IMG/VR virus record: IMGVR_UViG_3300033153_002781
Coordinates: 1-53,237 of that record
Strand: one strand, 5' to 3'
DNA from: a virus
DNA length: 53,237 nucleotides
Below the pieces are notes generated by a model that was not told the origin of the DNA, ran no database searches, and saw only the letters and a program-made list of their open reading frames with translations. Positions 1-9,240 of the stretch are shown one piece after another. How positions within the stretch are numbered: the stretch's first letter is position 1; each line of letters starts with the position of its first letter. A program made the position numbers and the translations under genes.

Positions 1-114
1 GAGATACTGATGATTGAGATGTTTCTAATGTTTCAGTATCACCAAAATCATATTTGTATATTAGAGTTCCACCTTCAGGGTCTATTGACTGGCTTGCATC
101 TATTAAGACATCAG
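1..114. repeat. Terminal direct repeat, left copy
   Basis: The first 114 bases are identical to bases 53124-53237. An exact overlap of this kind is what an assembler leaves at the two ends of a circular contig, or what a terminally redundant molecule gives. The large tail gene reads through it in one frame, so the join is coding and continuous. Confidence 0.95.
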
Positions 115-2551
115 CACCAACAAAGCCTGTTTTCGAAACAGATAAGAATCCTATTGGTATTGCATTATTGAAAGTGTCACCCTGATAATCGTCAACTTCA
201 CCTGTTCTAGATTGAGCACCATATTCATTCTTTATTCTACCTTCTATGTAACATAATTGTGATGCTAAATCTGGAGCGCATGATATCGGGAATGACGGTA
301 TTGGTGAATTTACTAAATCAAGTATTTGTTCATTTGTAAGATTCTTAGCTCCATATCCCTGACCATTTACACGCCCAATTATATCAACATCGTATATTTC
401 AAATATCGCATTTGTCTGAGGTGTGGTTAAAGAACTTACTAATATCATATTTCTTCCAGTATAATGCTGTTGGTCGGCTGGATTGTGATTGTTTGATATA
501 AGTGTATATATGTAAGGATGAGTTTTGTAATCTATATTTTGAACACCAGCTAGTGTTGTATCTATATTGTATATTATTGTTATTACATCTCCCTCACCAG
601 ACAAACCAAAATATGGCGATATTATTATATCAAAATAGATAAATTTGCCTTTATTTATTGGCAATAATGGCGAATTAACACCCCCTATACCGAATGATGC
701 TAGCAACACATGATCAACTACAAAATTTCCTTGTCGATACACCTTCATATTGTTCTGACCGTAATTGAAATGCAATTCATATCCACTTTTAGAACCATGG
801 CCAGGTGTTATATTGTCAAATGCAGTTGTACTTATTATAAAATATAAACCAGAACCGAAAGTCCAACTTGTATCAAATCTAAATATTTTCTTTAATCTAT
901 ATCCTCCAGTGTATTTTGATAAATATTTATCATAATTATTACTTGGACTGGTTTGCCCTAATAGTTTTTTATAAATTGTTGAAAGAGTTGGTGCACCATT
1001 ATGTGTAGTTTTCATTACAGGCGCACCTCCGACACCGGTTCCATATACTGGTGCAGTAGCACCCGATATAGTCCATCCCCATTTACCATCATCTCCTGGA
1101 GCACCTGCAAAATCATCTTTGAATATTATTTCACCAGATTGTTGACCAGCTACAGACAAATCAATAGGAACTAGATCGCCAGATGCAAAAGGTCTTCCAT
1201 TGAGTGCCGGCGGTGCATCAGCATAAGCACCATCCGGGATTGCTACTGGGCATGGTGATGGCCATGCGACATCAAATTGTTCTGTTGTTTTATCTGTTGT
1301 GGCTTTACGATACAGACCCCCAGAATCATATATTTTACCCTTCACTTTGTAAGGTTTGAATCCGACATCACCCTTTATTATCCCACCGGAAATGAAATCC
1401 ACTGGGGTGAAATCATTAGTTTCACTGGCCGTACCAGGCCATGAAGATACGCCTCTGAAATATGCTTCAACAGTTAATTTATCTATGTAATTTTCATCAG
1501 TTATATCATTATCATCATACCATTCTGGTATTATTTCAACCCCATATGGGGCATAGATTAAATTATCGTCTATGAAATCCTCATCCCAATATTTTGATTT
1601 TGGTGAGAATAATAAGCTTACTGGCCTTATCGCTGGTATTGTTGTAGCATCTGCTATTCCATACCCAGTTGCACCAAAGATATCTGACACAACAGATAGC
1701 CGATAATATTTTGTCCTACCATTTGGATAAGTATCATTATCCTCATCATAGTCATCCACATTACCCTGACCTACTAAGCCAGTATGTTCATATTTGACTG
1801 TATCTTTATCTGTGATTGTGGCTAGAGTTGTCCACCCACCAACACCAGTATCAGATTGCTCTAAAAGATAATGGGTGAAATTATCATCGTCTAACTCGGT
1901 TTTATCCCATGATAAATCTAATTGTGTTGAACTTATTGTTTCAGCTGATAATGTTGGAATATCGAAATTATCTATTTCAATTTCTAAAACCAATCTTGCT
2001 TTAGTTGAACCTGCTTCTTTCGTTGCAAACGCTACTGAAACATCTGCTATGATTTCATTTGTTGATTTTAATAAAAAAGTATAATTCTTGTTTGGATTAA
2101 ATGTGAAATTTTCTATATCCAATGGTATATAAACAGTGTGTTCCCACAAAACATATGATGAATTTATATATATGCCAACCAAATTATCATAATCACCTTC
2201 AGCACCTCCAGCTGACCACCCAAAACCCTTAGCAAAATCATTCCAACTATAACCTCTTGGATCAACTATACCATTAGACACACCTTCAATCCATAAATCA
2301 TCTGTTGGTGATTTTAATATATAAAAACCAAGTTGTATAGGGTCGGCATCATAGGCTCTTAATTGTAATTCAGCAGATAAAATATTACCAACAAATTTGG
2401 GTACTTTAAATCTCATAAGGCCACGCATAATACCGCCTAATTGTTGTACACCGACAACATTCCAAACAAAACCACCATAATTTAATGTTGGGTTAGTTGA
2501 CCACATCATTCCATCAGCATTTGTGTCTATATATATGGTTTGTATTGCCAT
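1..2551 (-). CDS. Modular tail fibre/adhesin, N-terminal 850 residues (continues at 53123)
   Basis: An open frame starts at ATG 2551 (sharing the A of the upstream TGA) and runs off the left edge without a stop. Joined across the terminal repeat it continues from 53123 to 52627, giving 1016 codons (1015 aa). Visible modules: residues 1-190 resemble a DNRLRE-type beta domain (conserved LMRFKVP and SAELQLRAYD); about 193-295 is a fibronectin type III domain (LDLSWD ... YYRLSVVS); about 480-725 resembles a LamG/concanavalin jelly roll; about 800-885 is a PKD domain (YDFGDTET, then HQYTSAGTYTVKL). It lies directly after the tape measure and a small gene, the position of distal tail and receptor-binding proteins. 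Domain calls are from motif reading; receptor binding is inferred. Confidence 0.85.
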   Translation of the reverse strand, partial: MAIQTIYIDTNADGMMWSTNPTLNYGGFVWNVVGVQQLGGIMRGLMRFKVPKFVGNILSAELQLRAYDADPIQLGFYILKSPTDDLWIEGVSNGIVDPRGYSWNDFAKGFGWSAGGAEGDYDNLVGIYINSSYVLWEHTVYIPLDIENFTFNPNKNYTFLLKSTNEIIADVSVAFATKEAGSTKARLVLEIEIDNFDIPTLSAETISSTQLDLSWDKTELDDDNFTHYLLEQSDTGVGGWTTLATITDKDTVKYEHTGLVGQGNVDDYDEDNDTYPNGRTKYYRLSVVSDIFGATGYGIADATTIPAIRPVSLLFSPKSKYWDEDFIDDNLIYAPYGVEIIPEWYDDNDITDENYIDKLTVEAYFRGVSSWPGTASETNDFTPVDFISGGIIKGDVGFKPYKVKGKIYDSGGLYRKATTDKTTEQFDVAWPSPCPVAIPDGAYADAPPALNGRPFASGDLVPIDLSVAGQQSGEIIFKDDFAGAPGDDGKWGWTISGATAPVYGTGVGGAPVMKTTHNGAPTLSTIYKKLLGQTSPSNNYDKYLSKYTGGYRLKKIFRFDTSWTFGSGLYFIISTTAFDNITPGHGSKSGYELHFNYGQNNMKVYRQGNFVVDHVLLASFGIGGVNSPLLPINKGKFIYFDIIISPYFGLSGEGDVITIIYNIDTTLAGVQNIDYKTHPYIYTLISNNHNPADQQHYTGRNMILVSSLTTPQTNAIFEIYDVDIIGRVNGQGYGAKNLTNEQILDLVNSPIPSFPISCAPDLASQLCYIEGRIKNEYGAQSRTGEVDDYQGDTFNNAIPIGFLSVSKTGFVGADVLIDASQSIDPEGGTLIYKYDFGDTETLETSQSSVS

Positions 2552-2766
2552 CAAATCTCCTCCATCCAATCATCTGGAAGTTTTGGATATTCCTCTGTCA
2601 GTGTCCAATTAACGACATGATTCATATCATCATACACAACATATTTGATTAATCCATAAACTGAATGTTCAAGTTCTACAATGGCTATTTCCTCATTGTC
2701 ATCAACATCTTTGTATATGCCATCAACATCCAGATAGAATCCTTTTCCAGTTACCATGATATTCAA
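2551..2766 (-). CDS. Small acidic protein between tape measure and tail adhesin
   Basis: 71 aa, start overlapping the tape-measure stop (ATGA) and stop overlapping the adhesin start (TGATG). The sequence is acidic, has alternating hydrophobic residues (YLDVDGIY, GLIKYVVYDD) and no signal or membrane segment. I do not recognise a family. Its strict coupling on both sides in the tail operon suggests a small tail-tip or distal-tail component, but that is inference from position only. Confidence 0.7.
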   Translation of the reverse strand: MNIMVTGKGFYLDVDGIYKDVDDNEEIAIVELEHSVYGLIKYVVYDDMNHVVNWTLTEEYPKLPDDWMEEI

Positions 2767-5147
2767 CCTCCAGTAGCCCCTCTCATCTTTGCTTCAGTCA
2801 ATGCCTGAGTGATCTTATCTGCCAGACTTTCAGGAGTTTCCTGTTCAGGTAATACACCTGTCTGAATTGTCAGATTATATGTATCGTGAGTTTCAATACC
2901 AGTTCCTGTACCAACAGCACCGCCAATGATGTCCACGGGAACAGCACCATCCTTCAACGGAATAACGGCCTCAGATCCAGCCTCGCCAATAAGAGCAAGC
3001 GTAGGTTCTGTAACTATTCCACCATCAGCAAATCCGAGGACACCACCTAAACCTTCACCAAGGCCACCAATGAACTCTCCCGTCCCACTTATAGCTTCAT
3101 TTATTGGTCCAAACACCTTATCGAATTCTTGACCAACTTTAACAATCATATCCCAAAGCCCTTGCAATGAATCTACTAGCAACATTATTCCAATAACAAA
3201 AAAGTCAAGCGGTGGCTTGATATATGTATCATAGGCAGATGCAAAAGAAGCCATTACAATGTTGAATAAATCCCCCAACCAACTCCAACCTTCTATGATG
3301 TCTGCTATAGCTCCTTTGATGGCTTCTACTGTTGGCCCAATACTAGAATCATATGCTGATTTGAAAGCATCACCAACCCTCTGGAATGCCGCCGAAATCT
3401 CATCCCAATGCTTAACCATTAGGATTATAAGAGCTATCAATCCTGCAGCCGCGATAATGATTAAACCAATAGGATTAGATGCCATTGCAATGTTTACAGC
3501 TATCTGAGCAACCTTCAAAGCTATCATTGCACCTATAATGAGCCATAGCAATTCAGGATAATCTGCGAACAACCTACCTAGATGACCAACAACCTCTGCA
3601 ATCTGTCTTATAACAGGCATCATTGATTCGAGTATTGGTATGAATGTGCTCTGTATCATTGGAATCAAATCATCACGCAGAATCTCATTCCACTGTTCCA
3701 TGACTGGCATCATTTCATCGCCGATTTCAATCTTCAAATCCTCCATGGAATTCTGCATCAGCTGAGCACCAGCCGCCGCTGTATCTGTGTTTATAGCGTA
3801 TGCCTCACCCATTGCTCCAGCCGTATCAGTCATTTCATCTGTAATGGCAATGAGTTCTTCTTCACTACCCATGATGGCTAGTATTGCCCTTCTTGCTCTG
3901 ATTTGAGGAAACATCTGGCCAATTATATCAGCTCTAGCGGCCTCTCCTAAATGACCATATTTCTCACCAATTTCCTCAACAATATCAACCAATGGTCTGA
4001 AATTACCAGTTGCGGCTATCTGCTCATCAAATGCCTTTTGTGCCCCTTCAGTGGCTATTTTCTGGGCTTCCATAGCATTGTTCAAATCTGTTGATTGAAT
4101 CCGGGCTTCTTGTTGGGCTACCGACATCTCACTATATGATATTGTTAAATCTGCATTTGCATCCTCTATTTCGGCAATTCTGTTGGCTTCAGCTTCACTT
4201 ATATCTCTTCCTTCTTTCTCAGCTTCACGCCGTATTTTGGCAATTTCCAATCTATTTTTAGCTTCTTCTAAGGATACCTTTGCCATCTCCTCTCCAAGAG
4301 ATTTAACATCACCTTCAACCCGGACATAAGAATTAGACAATTCATCCAATGCGGTTTTCTGTCTTAAGAACTCATCTCGAGCTATTATAGATTCTGAGGT
4401 CATTTCTACAAAGCTTATGCCCAATTCAGCGGCTGCTCTGATGGCTGCTGGCTTTGTCAATCCGTCCATTGCCCTAGCCAATGCTGTTGATGCTTCAGCC
4501 GCATTAAGACCCTTCTTTGTTAGAATAGCCAACGTAGCAAACATTGATTCCATAGATTGACCAGCGGCTTTGGCAGATGGGGATAATTGACCAACGACTG
4601 AAGCCAATTCCTCATAACGCAGAATACCAAATTTAATTGTCAAAAACTGGACATCAAAGATATGTTCCAATTCAGCGGCTTCCATGCCAAAGGCATTCAT
4701 TGTTGATATTCCTGCTTTGGCGGCTGTGGCCGTTTCAGTAAGACCAGCAGATGCTGTTTTTGCGGATAATTCTAATGCGTTCATCGCTTCGGCTGAATCG
4801 GTTATACCTGCTGAAAAGATATCATATAGAGCAGTTCCGAGATCCCTAGGTGATTTTGGAATTTCCTTGCTCATTTCACGGATTTCATTTGATAAGCCTT
4901 TCATTTCATCGGCTGTCTTTCCGACAATTGATCCAGCCTCAGCCATGACTTGCTCAAATTCCACGGCTATCTTTATAGAATCTTTTAGAAATTCAAAGGC
5001 AGCATAGGCGGCGAAGGCGGCTAACATAGGAACAGCGGCTTTGGCAGCTGCACCAATACCCTTTATCCCACCTCCAGCCTGATTGAAGGCTTGGCCTCCT
5101 TGCATACTCGCCGTGAGTATTATTGCCAGTTTGACTTCGCCCGCCAT
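2763..5147 (-). CDS. Tail tape measure protein (TP901 family type)
   Basis: 794 aa. The N-terminal third has the TP901-type tape-measure core: the stretch with EQVMAEAGSIVGKTADEM, GQSMESMFATLAILTKKG and ASTALARAMDGL at about residues 65-240. A long helical, coiled-coil-prone segment follows (about 255-400), then hydrophobic membrane-prone helices at about 531-583 (LLWLIIGAMIAL, GLIIIAAAGLIALIILMV), and a Gly-rich C-terminus with the FADGGIVTEPTLALIGEAG motif common at the end of these proteins. It sets tail length and sits in the tail lumen. It follows the chaperone pair, as in lambda-like tails. Length predicts a flexible tail on the order of 100 nm; no contractile sheath gene is visible. 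Confidence 0.93.
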   Translation of the reverse strand: MAGEVKLAIILTASMQGGQAFNQAGGGIKGIGAAAKAAVPMLAAFAAYAAFEFLKDSIKIAVEFEQVMAEAGSIVGKTADEMKGLSNEIREMSKEIPKSPRDLGTALYDIFSAGITDSAEAMNALELSAKTASAGLTETATAAKAGISTMNAFGMEAAELEHIFDVQFLTIKFGILRYEELASVVGQLSPSAKAAGQSMESMFATLAILTKKGLNAAEASTALARAMDGLTKPAAIRAAAELGISFVEMTSESIIARDEFLRQKTALDELSNSYVRVEGDVKSLGEEMAKVSLEEAKNRLEIAKIRREAEKEGRDISEAEANRIAEIEDANADLTISYSEMSVAQQEARIQSTDLNNAMEAQKIATEGAQKAFDEQIAATGNFRPLVDIVEEIGEKYGHLGEAARADIIGQMFPQIRARRAILAIMGSEEELIAITDEMTDTAGAMGEAYAINTDTAAAGAQLMQNSMEDLKIEIGDEMMPVMEQWNEILRDDLIPMIQSTFIPILESMMPVIRQIAEVVGHLGRLFADYPELLWLIIGAMIALKVAQIAVNIAMASNPIGLIIIAAAGLIALIILMVKHWDEISAAFQRVGDAFKSAYDSSIGPTVEAIKGAIADIIEGWSWLGDLFNIVMASFASAYDTYIKPPLDFFVIGIMLLVDSLQGLWDMIVKVGQEFDKVFGPINEAISGTGEFIGGLGEGLGGVLGFADGGIVTEPTLALIGEAGSEAVIPLKDGAVPVDIIGGAVGTGTGIETHDTYNLTIQTGVLPEQETPESLADKITQALTEAKMRGATGG

Positions 5148-5156
5148 CTTGTTACC

Positions 5157-5450
5157 TCATCGTTTCTTTCTTGGCTTCCTTGATTTTCCACTGCCTTTTT
5201 TCTTGTCCTTCCAGCGTTTCTTCTTACGCTCTCGTTCCTGAATATTTTGAATGATGCTATTCACATTCAGGAGTTTGACACAAACCGCCCAGTCTTGGTC
5301 GAGCCATCTATCTGGATACCCACCATATTTGTCAAGTAGGAAATGCAATACCAAGATGTCGTGCTTGGCCGCACCTTTCCCAGACTTGATGGCTCGTATC
5401 AGTTTTTTCGGTTGATGTTTCCAATATCGGCTATTGCCAGTTGCACCCAT
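5157..5450 (-). CDS. Tail assembly chaperone, frameshift extension (gpT-like frame)
   Basis: The frame is open for 97 codons and overlaps the upstream chaperone by 52 bases in the -1 frame. The ATG at 5450 lies deep inside the upstream gene and has no good ribosome site, so the useful part is probably the 81 residues made by -1 frameshifting at 5402-5408, giving a fusion of about 250 aa. The extension ends in a very basic tail (repeated Lys/Arg after residue 70). In lambda and many other siphoviruses the G-T fusion loads the tape measure; the gene order here (tail tube, G, G-T, tape measure) is the same. Confidence 0.75.
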   Translation of the reverse strand: MGATGNSRYWKHQPKKLIRAIKSGKGAAKHDILVLHFLLDKYGGYPDRWLDQDWAVCVKLLNVNSIIQNIQERERKKKRWKDKKKGSGKSRKPRKKR

Positions 5451-5908
5451 TTTAGGGCAATTGGGAATAATTCTATTGATTCACCCAAATCATCCATCAC
5501 GGTTTCCAAATCATCATGGTTATCAAAGCGTGGGACTATCTTTTCACCATCTCTCTTCTTGATGGTCGCCAACAGGACATCAACAAGAATATCCATCATT
5601 TCACCAGCGAATTCAGCATTCTTATCATTGTCAGTTCCCTTCATGACCTCTTTCAGTTCATCTTTTGTGAGTTTGGTTTCATCCAGTTTAAGGAACTCTT
5701 CAACGGTCATCTTTCGCTTTTTAGCACATTTTATTATGCCACCATAATTGGCTGCTGGCTTCGCTATGAACTTCATGACTTTAGAAACGATCATCCGATG
5801 TCTTAAGGCTGGCTTTCCGAATAGGAATTCTCTACCTCTGGCAGTCTCATATTCTTTTGGCGGTGGGGTTTTAAGCCCGTATTCATCATTTTTCTTTTCT
5901 TCACTCAT
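5399..5908 (-). CDS. Tail assembly chaperone (gpG-like)
   Basis: 169 aa, acidic and helical, positioned between the tail tube and tape measure genes. It ends Asn-Ile-Asn-Arg-Lys-Asn followed by TGA, and the last codons form the slippery heptamer A AAA AAC. By position, length and overlap it matches tail assembly chaperones; sequence similarity in this class is low, so the call rests mainly on context. Start ATG 5908 has GAGGTAGATAAT upstream, a reasonable Shine-Dalgarno site. Confidence 0.75.
   Translation of the reverse strand: MSEEKKNDEYGLKTPPPKEYETARGREFLFGKPALRHRMIVSKVMKFIAKPAANYGGIIKCAKKRKMTVEEFLKLDETKLTKDELKEVMKGTDNDKNAEFAGEMMDILVDVLLATIKKRDGEKIVPRFDNHDDLETVMDDLGESIELFPIALKWVQLAIADIGNINRKN
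5402..5408 (-). other. Programmed -1 frameshift site, A AAA AAC
   Basis: On the minus strand the zero-frame codons are CGA AAA AAC TGA. The heptamer A AAA AAC fits the X XXY YYZ rule in phase, immediately before the stop. Slipping back one base gives CTG ATA CGA GCC and enters the 81-codon extension. A possible stimulating hairpin (CCAAG, 8-base loop, CTTGG) lies about 30 bases downstream. The heptamer class is known from viral and bacterial frameshifting; its use here is inferred. Confidence 0.7.
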
Positions 5909-5952
5909 ATTATCTACCTCGTGGATTTACTTAGGTGAGTTTATCCCCTCAC

Positions 5953-6933
5953 CTATGGGATTGTTGCGTATGTTGCGCCTTCAAAGGATGCCGTTAGGCT
6001 CTCTGATATAAGATCTTCCTCAGCTATTGCTGGCGGTTGACCTTCCCAGACTCCTCCTACAAGAGTGATTCGTGTTGTCCCGATATCAAACTTGAAATCG
6101 AATCCTTCATTGGCGACCATTCGATCATATTCCTCTACATCATGGAAGTCCTTTGTCAGTGTGAGTGTCAAGTCTCTGACCTTCTCAGCCATCTCATAGG
6201 CCATCCTACCTTCCAGACCTCTCCTGATTCCGCGCCTTTGCTCAGTTCCCCGGGATATAGATAGTGTCATATCCTGAACACCAAGCAACTGTAAATCAGA
6301 CGGTGAACCGCTGGGGTCTTCTACAAGGATTGGGTCACCCTCATAGTACATCAGCATATCATCAGCTATATCTGCAGGATCCGCACCGATTGTAACTGCT
6401 GCGAATATATCTGCTAGTGTTTCATCAGGAACAGCAGGATATGTTTTTGTTGTGGATTTCCTGACATACTGGGCAACACAGTTTTCAGTGACCATGATTG
6501 GCTCATCGACTGAGATTGCTATCTCAAAGTCAACAATCTTTGCCATGTTGTATAAGAATCTGTATTGAGCCACAGTAGCGGTATCCCTTTTCATCGCGCC
6601 CTCTGTAAAGAATGTCTCAATGTGGTCAGATAGTGCACCAGCCGCACCGAAAGCATATTTCAGCCTTGCTTGTAATAGAGCATCTACAGCGGCGTATTCC
6701 ACTGAAAATCCACCAATTACATTCGTTCTCCTGTTCTGGGTTATTCCTTGATTCCCTATCCCTCTCTTCTTTGTCCTATTCGGCCAGAATCCATCTGGGC
6801 TGAAGTCAGTTACAACACCGTAATTGTTCAGTGTTGCAAGTGCGATGTTATCATCTGGCACACCACAAACAGTTTCAGTACCAGTTCCAACGACACCCTC
6901 AAATCCTCCGAATGTTTTGTTGCAATATGCCAT
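5953..6933 (-). CDS. Probable major tail (tube) protein
   Basis: 326 aa, start ATG at 6933 overlapping the upstream stop. The protein is soluble and beta-rich in appearance, with repeated alternating segments (DLTLTLTKDF, ESLTASFEGATYATIP) and no membrane part. It sits immediately upstream of the chaperone pair, the standard place for the siphovirus tail tube subunit. No sheath-like gene stands beside it, which supports a non-contractile tail. Family identity by sequence alone is not certain. Confidence 0.7.
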   Translation of the reverse strand: MAYCNKTFGGFEGVVGTGTETVCGVPDDNIALATLNNYGVVTDFSPDGFWPNRTKKRGIGNQGITQNRRTNVIGGFSVEYAAVDALLQARLKYAFGAAGALSDHIETFFTEGAMKRDTATVAQYRFLYNMAKIVDFEIAISVDEPIMVTENCVAQYVRKSTTKTYPAVPDETLADIFAAVTIGADPADIADDMLMYYEGDPILVEDPSGSPSDLQLLGVQDMTLSISRGTEQRRGIRRGLEGRMAYEMAEKVRDLTLTLTKDFHDVEEYDRMVANEGFDFKFDIGTTRITLVGGVWEGQPPAIAEEDLISESLTASFEGATYATIP

Positions 6934-7205
6934 TATTCATCACCTTTTGTTGTCTTTCCAGCCTTTTTACCACTGCTGGCCGTGGCGTTCTCATCACCAG
7001 TAATCTCTTCTTTCCTAGTTTTGGTAATGGCCTTCTCGATTTTGTCCTTTCGACCCTCAAGTGCCTTTACCCTCTGCTCCATGTGCTTGATAGTGCTCTT
7101 AGGTGCTTTGGCTTTTTTGGCACTATCCAATTCTTTTTGAGCCGAATCGATAAGATTACTGTTTTTCTTTTCCTCGATTTTAAACATTCTTTCTGTTTCT
7201 TTCAT
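6933..7205 (-). CDS. Small Lys/Glu-rich coiled-coil protein
   Basis: 90 aa, extremely charged, with heptad-like spacing over residues 5-65 (LIDSAQKELDSAKKAKA, HMEQRVKALEGRKDKIEKAI) and a low-complexity Lys/Gly/Thr tail. It overlaps the tail-tube start. No family recognised. In the head-tail joining to tail-tube interval it may be a tail assembly factor; that is inference. Confidence 0.65.
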   Translation of the reverse strand: MKETERMFKIEEKKNSNLIDSAQKELDSAKKAKAPKSTIKHMEQRVKALEGRKDKIEKAITKTRKEEITGDENATASSGKKAGKTTKGDE

Positions 7206-7216
7206 ATTTCACACCT

Positions 7217-7711
7217 CTAACTTATTTTATTCGCTAGACATTGCTTTCTACTAACATTGATTGTTGCTTCAGTTTCTGAGAATACGAATTTTTCACCATA
7301 CGCAAATTCATATTCCCAGTTTTGTAAATCGCCTTTGTGGATTCCTAAATCTTCCTCTCCATCTATGTACCAATGAGGGTTAATCCTACATACCCTATCA
7401 AGCCCCTCAGTCCAGAGATAATGATCATCCATACTATTTTCTGATGGGTCTTTTGTGTACATGAATACCTTAACTTCTATGTTCCACCAGTCTTGTCTCT
7501 TTATGGCTAAAGGATCCCTTGAACCCCCATCAACAAACACGTACATAGCAGGATATGTTGGTGTTGACTTTTTGGCATTGTAGAATATGTGTCCTTTGAA
7601 CTGTTCAAATATCTTGACACCATCATTATCTTCATAATCCATGAGCATTCTTACCAAACGCTCACAGACTCTAGCTTGATATGACCTTAATTTGATATCT
7701 CTTCTAACCAC
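7217..7711 (-). CDS. Probable tail terminator / head-tail joining protein
   Basis: 164 aa. It lies between the gpG-like tail completion gene (8-base overlap) and the tail tube, the usual slot for the tail terminator (lambda gpU-like). Predicted alternating strands and a helical N-terminus (RLVRMLMDYED) fit the small alpha/beta terminator fold, but no specific motif proves it. Confidence 0.5.
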   Translation of the reverse strand: MVRRDIKLRSYQARVCERLVRMLMDYEDNDGVKIFEQFKGHIFYNAKKSTPTYPAMYVFVDGGSRDPLAIKRQDWWNIEVKVFMYTKDPSENSMDDHYLWTEGLDRVCRINPHWYIDGEEDLGIHKGDLQNWEYEFAYGEKFVFSETEATINVSRKQCLANKIS

Positions 7712-8156
7712 CCGTGGACACCTCCACCCTGTGCTCTATATCCTCCGCGAACACCTTTTCCATCATCTTTATATCCTCATCATAGACCGCTAAGAACTTT
7801 CTTTCAGGAATTCCTCTTTTCGGAAATCCAAATTGATGAGATGGTGCATAGATGATTTTGGTTCCAAATACCAGGGTTCTTTTACCATATTTACGAACAG
7901 CCGCTGGATGTGATGAGGCAGTTACACTCTGCATCATTCTATTTGATAACTGGAGAACCTTACCGCCTCTGGCTGTCTTTTTCCATTTCGGTCTGCCTTG
8001 TAATCTGAATGTCTTTGTTTGTGATTTCTCCAATATTATCACGGCTTTGTCCCACAATGGAGGTGTTTTCTGGACTTCCTTTTTAGCTATCTTTAATGCT
8101 TGTTCAGCCTTTTTCAAGCCACGAATATCCATACCAACATTAAGGCCCGGGGTCAA
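7704..8156 (-). CDS. Tail completion / virion morphogenesis protein (Mu gpG / P2 S-like)
   Basis: 150 aa with the signature layout of the phage virion morphogenesis family: a basic GRPKWKK turn near residue 55, then LQLSNRMMQSVT, a FGTKIIYAPSHQFG block and the RKFL motif near residue 120 (IPERKFLAVYDED). Members complete the head-tail joint. Overlaps both neighbours slightly. The recognisable YA-x-x-H-Q-x-G plus R-x-F-L pair makes this call firm. Confidence 0.8.
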   Translation of the reverse strand: MTPGLNVGMDIRGLKKAEQALKIAKKEVQKTPPLWDKAVIILEKSQTKTFRLQGRPKWKKTARGGKVLQLSNRMMQSVTASSHPAAVRKYGKRTLVFGTKIIYAPSHQFGFPKRGIPERKFLAVYDEDIKMMEKVFAEDIEHRVEVSTGG

Positions 8157-9240
8157 TGTATGTCCCTCCTGAAATTACATTTGTGATGTCTGGTAAATCA
8201 TCCAGTGAGAATAATGCATGTTGACCTTCAGTAGTGGATAACATATCTGTTGATGTAGGCTGGTCCCTCTCTATCCAGTTCCCATCAATATCAAGAAGTT
8301 CTAATTCACCATTCAGCAATGATTTCCAGATTGCATTTACTTCTTTCAGAACATCCTTATAGACTGGGCTATCGTTAGGATCATGACCAATATATGATTT
8401 CCTAGCCGCATATGCTGATGTGAGCAATGCTGTGATGGCCCTTATAAGGGGTGGTGTATCATCACCTGTTTTGAATGGTGCACCATATCCCTCAGCTCTG
8501 AATCTAGCATCCACCTGTGGCATTGCAAAGACAGTTTCAAGACTTGCTAATGTAGAATCACTCATATCATTTAATTCATCCAGATTTGTCATCTGCCTAG
8601 CTTGCTCAGGAGTGCAATACAAATCCTCATACACTATTGTCTCGGGATCCCCTATTGCATTTATTTCATAAGCCCAAACATTATAGACATTATCAGTGGA
8701 ATTCCATTCAGATAGACCAACTTGATTTAAATCAAAGTTCTTTGTTGAATCTATATCCATGCTAATCTCTTGAATGAGTTGCTGGGTAAGGAAATCATAT
8801 AAACCAAGATAAGCCTTTCCATCTTCAGGCACATTCCTTATTGCACAAATGTATTTTTTTGAATCTAATATTGTAATGAAATCAGTGCTTTTCTTATTAC
8901 TAGCATCATCATAAGCAACATATAGATGAAGTCTGGTTCCATCTATATAAATGGATAATGTCAAATCCTCAGCGGATGATTCCTGTGAATCAAAGAATCC
9001 TAGAAGGGCTATGGCATTGTCGATTGGTACGACACCAACTTCAAGAGCGAATAAAGCACTTATGAATTCATTAGGCTGGTACTTCTTACCTAAAAACTTA
9101 TGATACCTCATGTCAGGTACAGCACCGATAGAACCGCCAATGGCATCCACTGTATTCCATGCAATAGATGAGCCGCCTTGCTGAAGCCACCCCATGTTTG
9201 CAGGGTCTTTTGTGAAATCAGATTCTATCTCATATCCCAT
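8140..9240 (-). CDS. Head-tail connector with an N-terminal lectin-like domain
   Basis: 366 aa. Residues 1-200 read as a LamG/concanavalin-like beta sandwich (FISALFALEVGV, LTLSIYIDGTRLHLYVAYDD, KYICAIRNVPEDGKAYLGLYD). Residues about 240-330 resemble the Gp36/DUF1320-type head-tail connector (VDARFRAEGYG, LIRAITALLTSAYAARKSYIG, NAIWKSLLNGELELLD). A connector usually is about 140 aa, so this is a fusion of an ordinary connector to a surface-type domain. The connector role is supported by the gpG-like gene directly downstream. Domain identities are by eye. Confidence 0.6.
   Translation of the reverse strand: MGYEIESDFTKDPANMGWLQQGGSSIAWNTVDAIGGSIGAVPDMRYHKFLGKKYQPNEFISALFALEVGVVPIDNAIALLGFFDSQESSAEDLTLSIYIDGTRLHLYVAYDDASNKKSTDFITILDSKKYICAIRNVPEDGKAYLGLYDFLTQQLIQEISMDIDSTKNFDLNQVGLSEWNSTDNVYNVWAYEINAIGDPETIVYEDLYCTPEQARQMTNLDELNDMSDSTLASLETVFAMPQVDARFRAEGYGAPFKTGDDTPPLIRAITALLTSAYAARKSYIGHDPNDSPVYKDVLKEVNAIWKSLLNGELELLDIDGNWIERDQPTSTDMLSTTEGQHALFSLDDLPDITNVISGGTYIDPGP

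Noticed and set aside
1875-2084. 69-codon plus-strand frame within the adhesin
   Set aside because: It is antisense to the FN3 region of a long, domain-supported gene and has no start context.
5157-5450. Independent start of the second chaperone frame at ATG 5450
   Set aside because: The ATG lies inside the first chaperone gene without a ribosome site, while a perfectly phased slippery heptamer provides entry; frameshifting explains the layout better.
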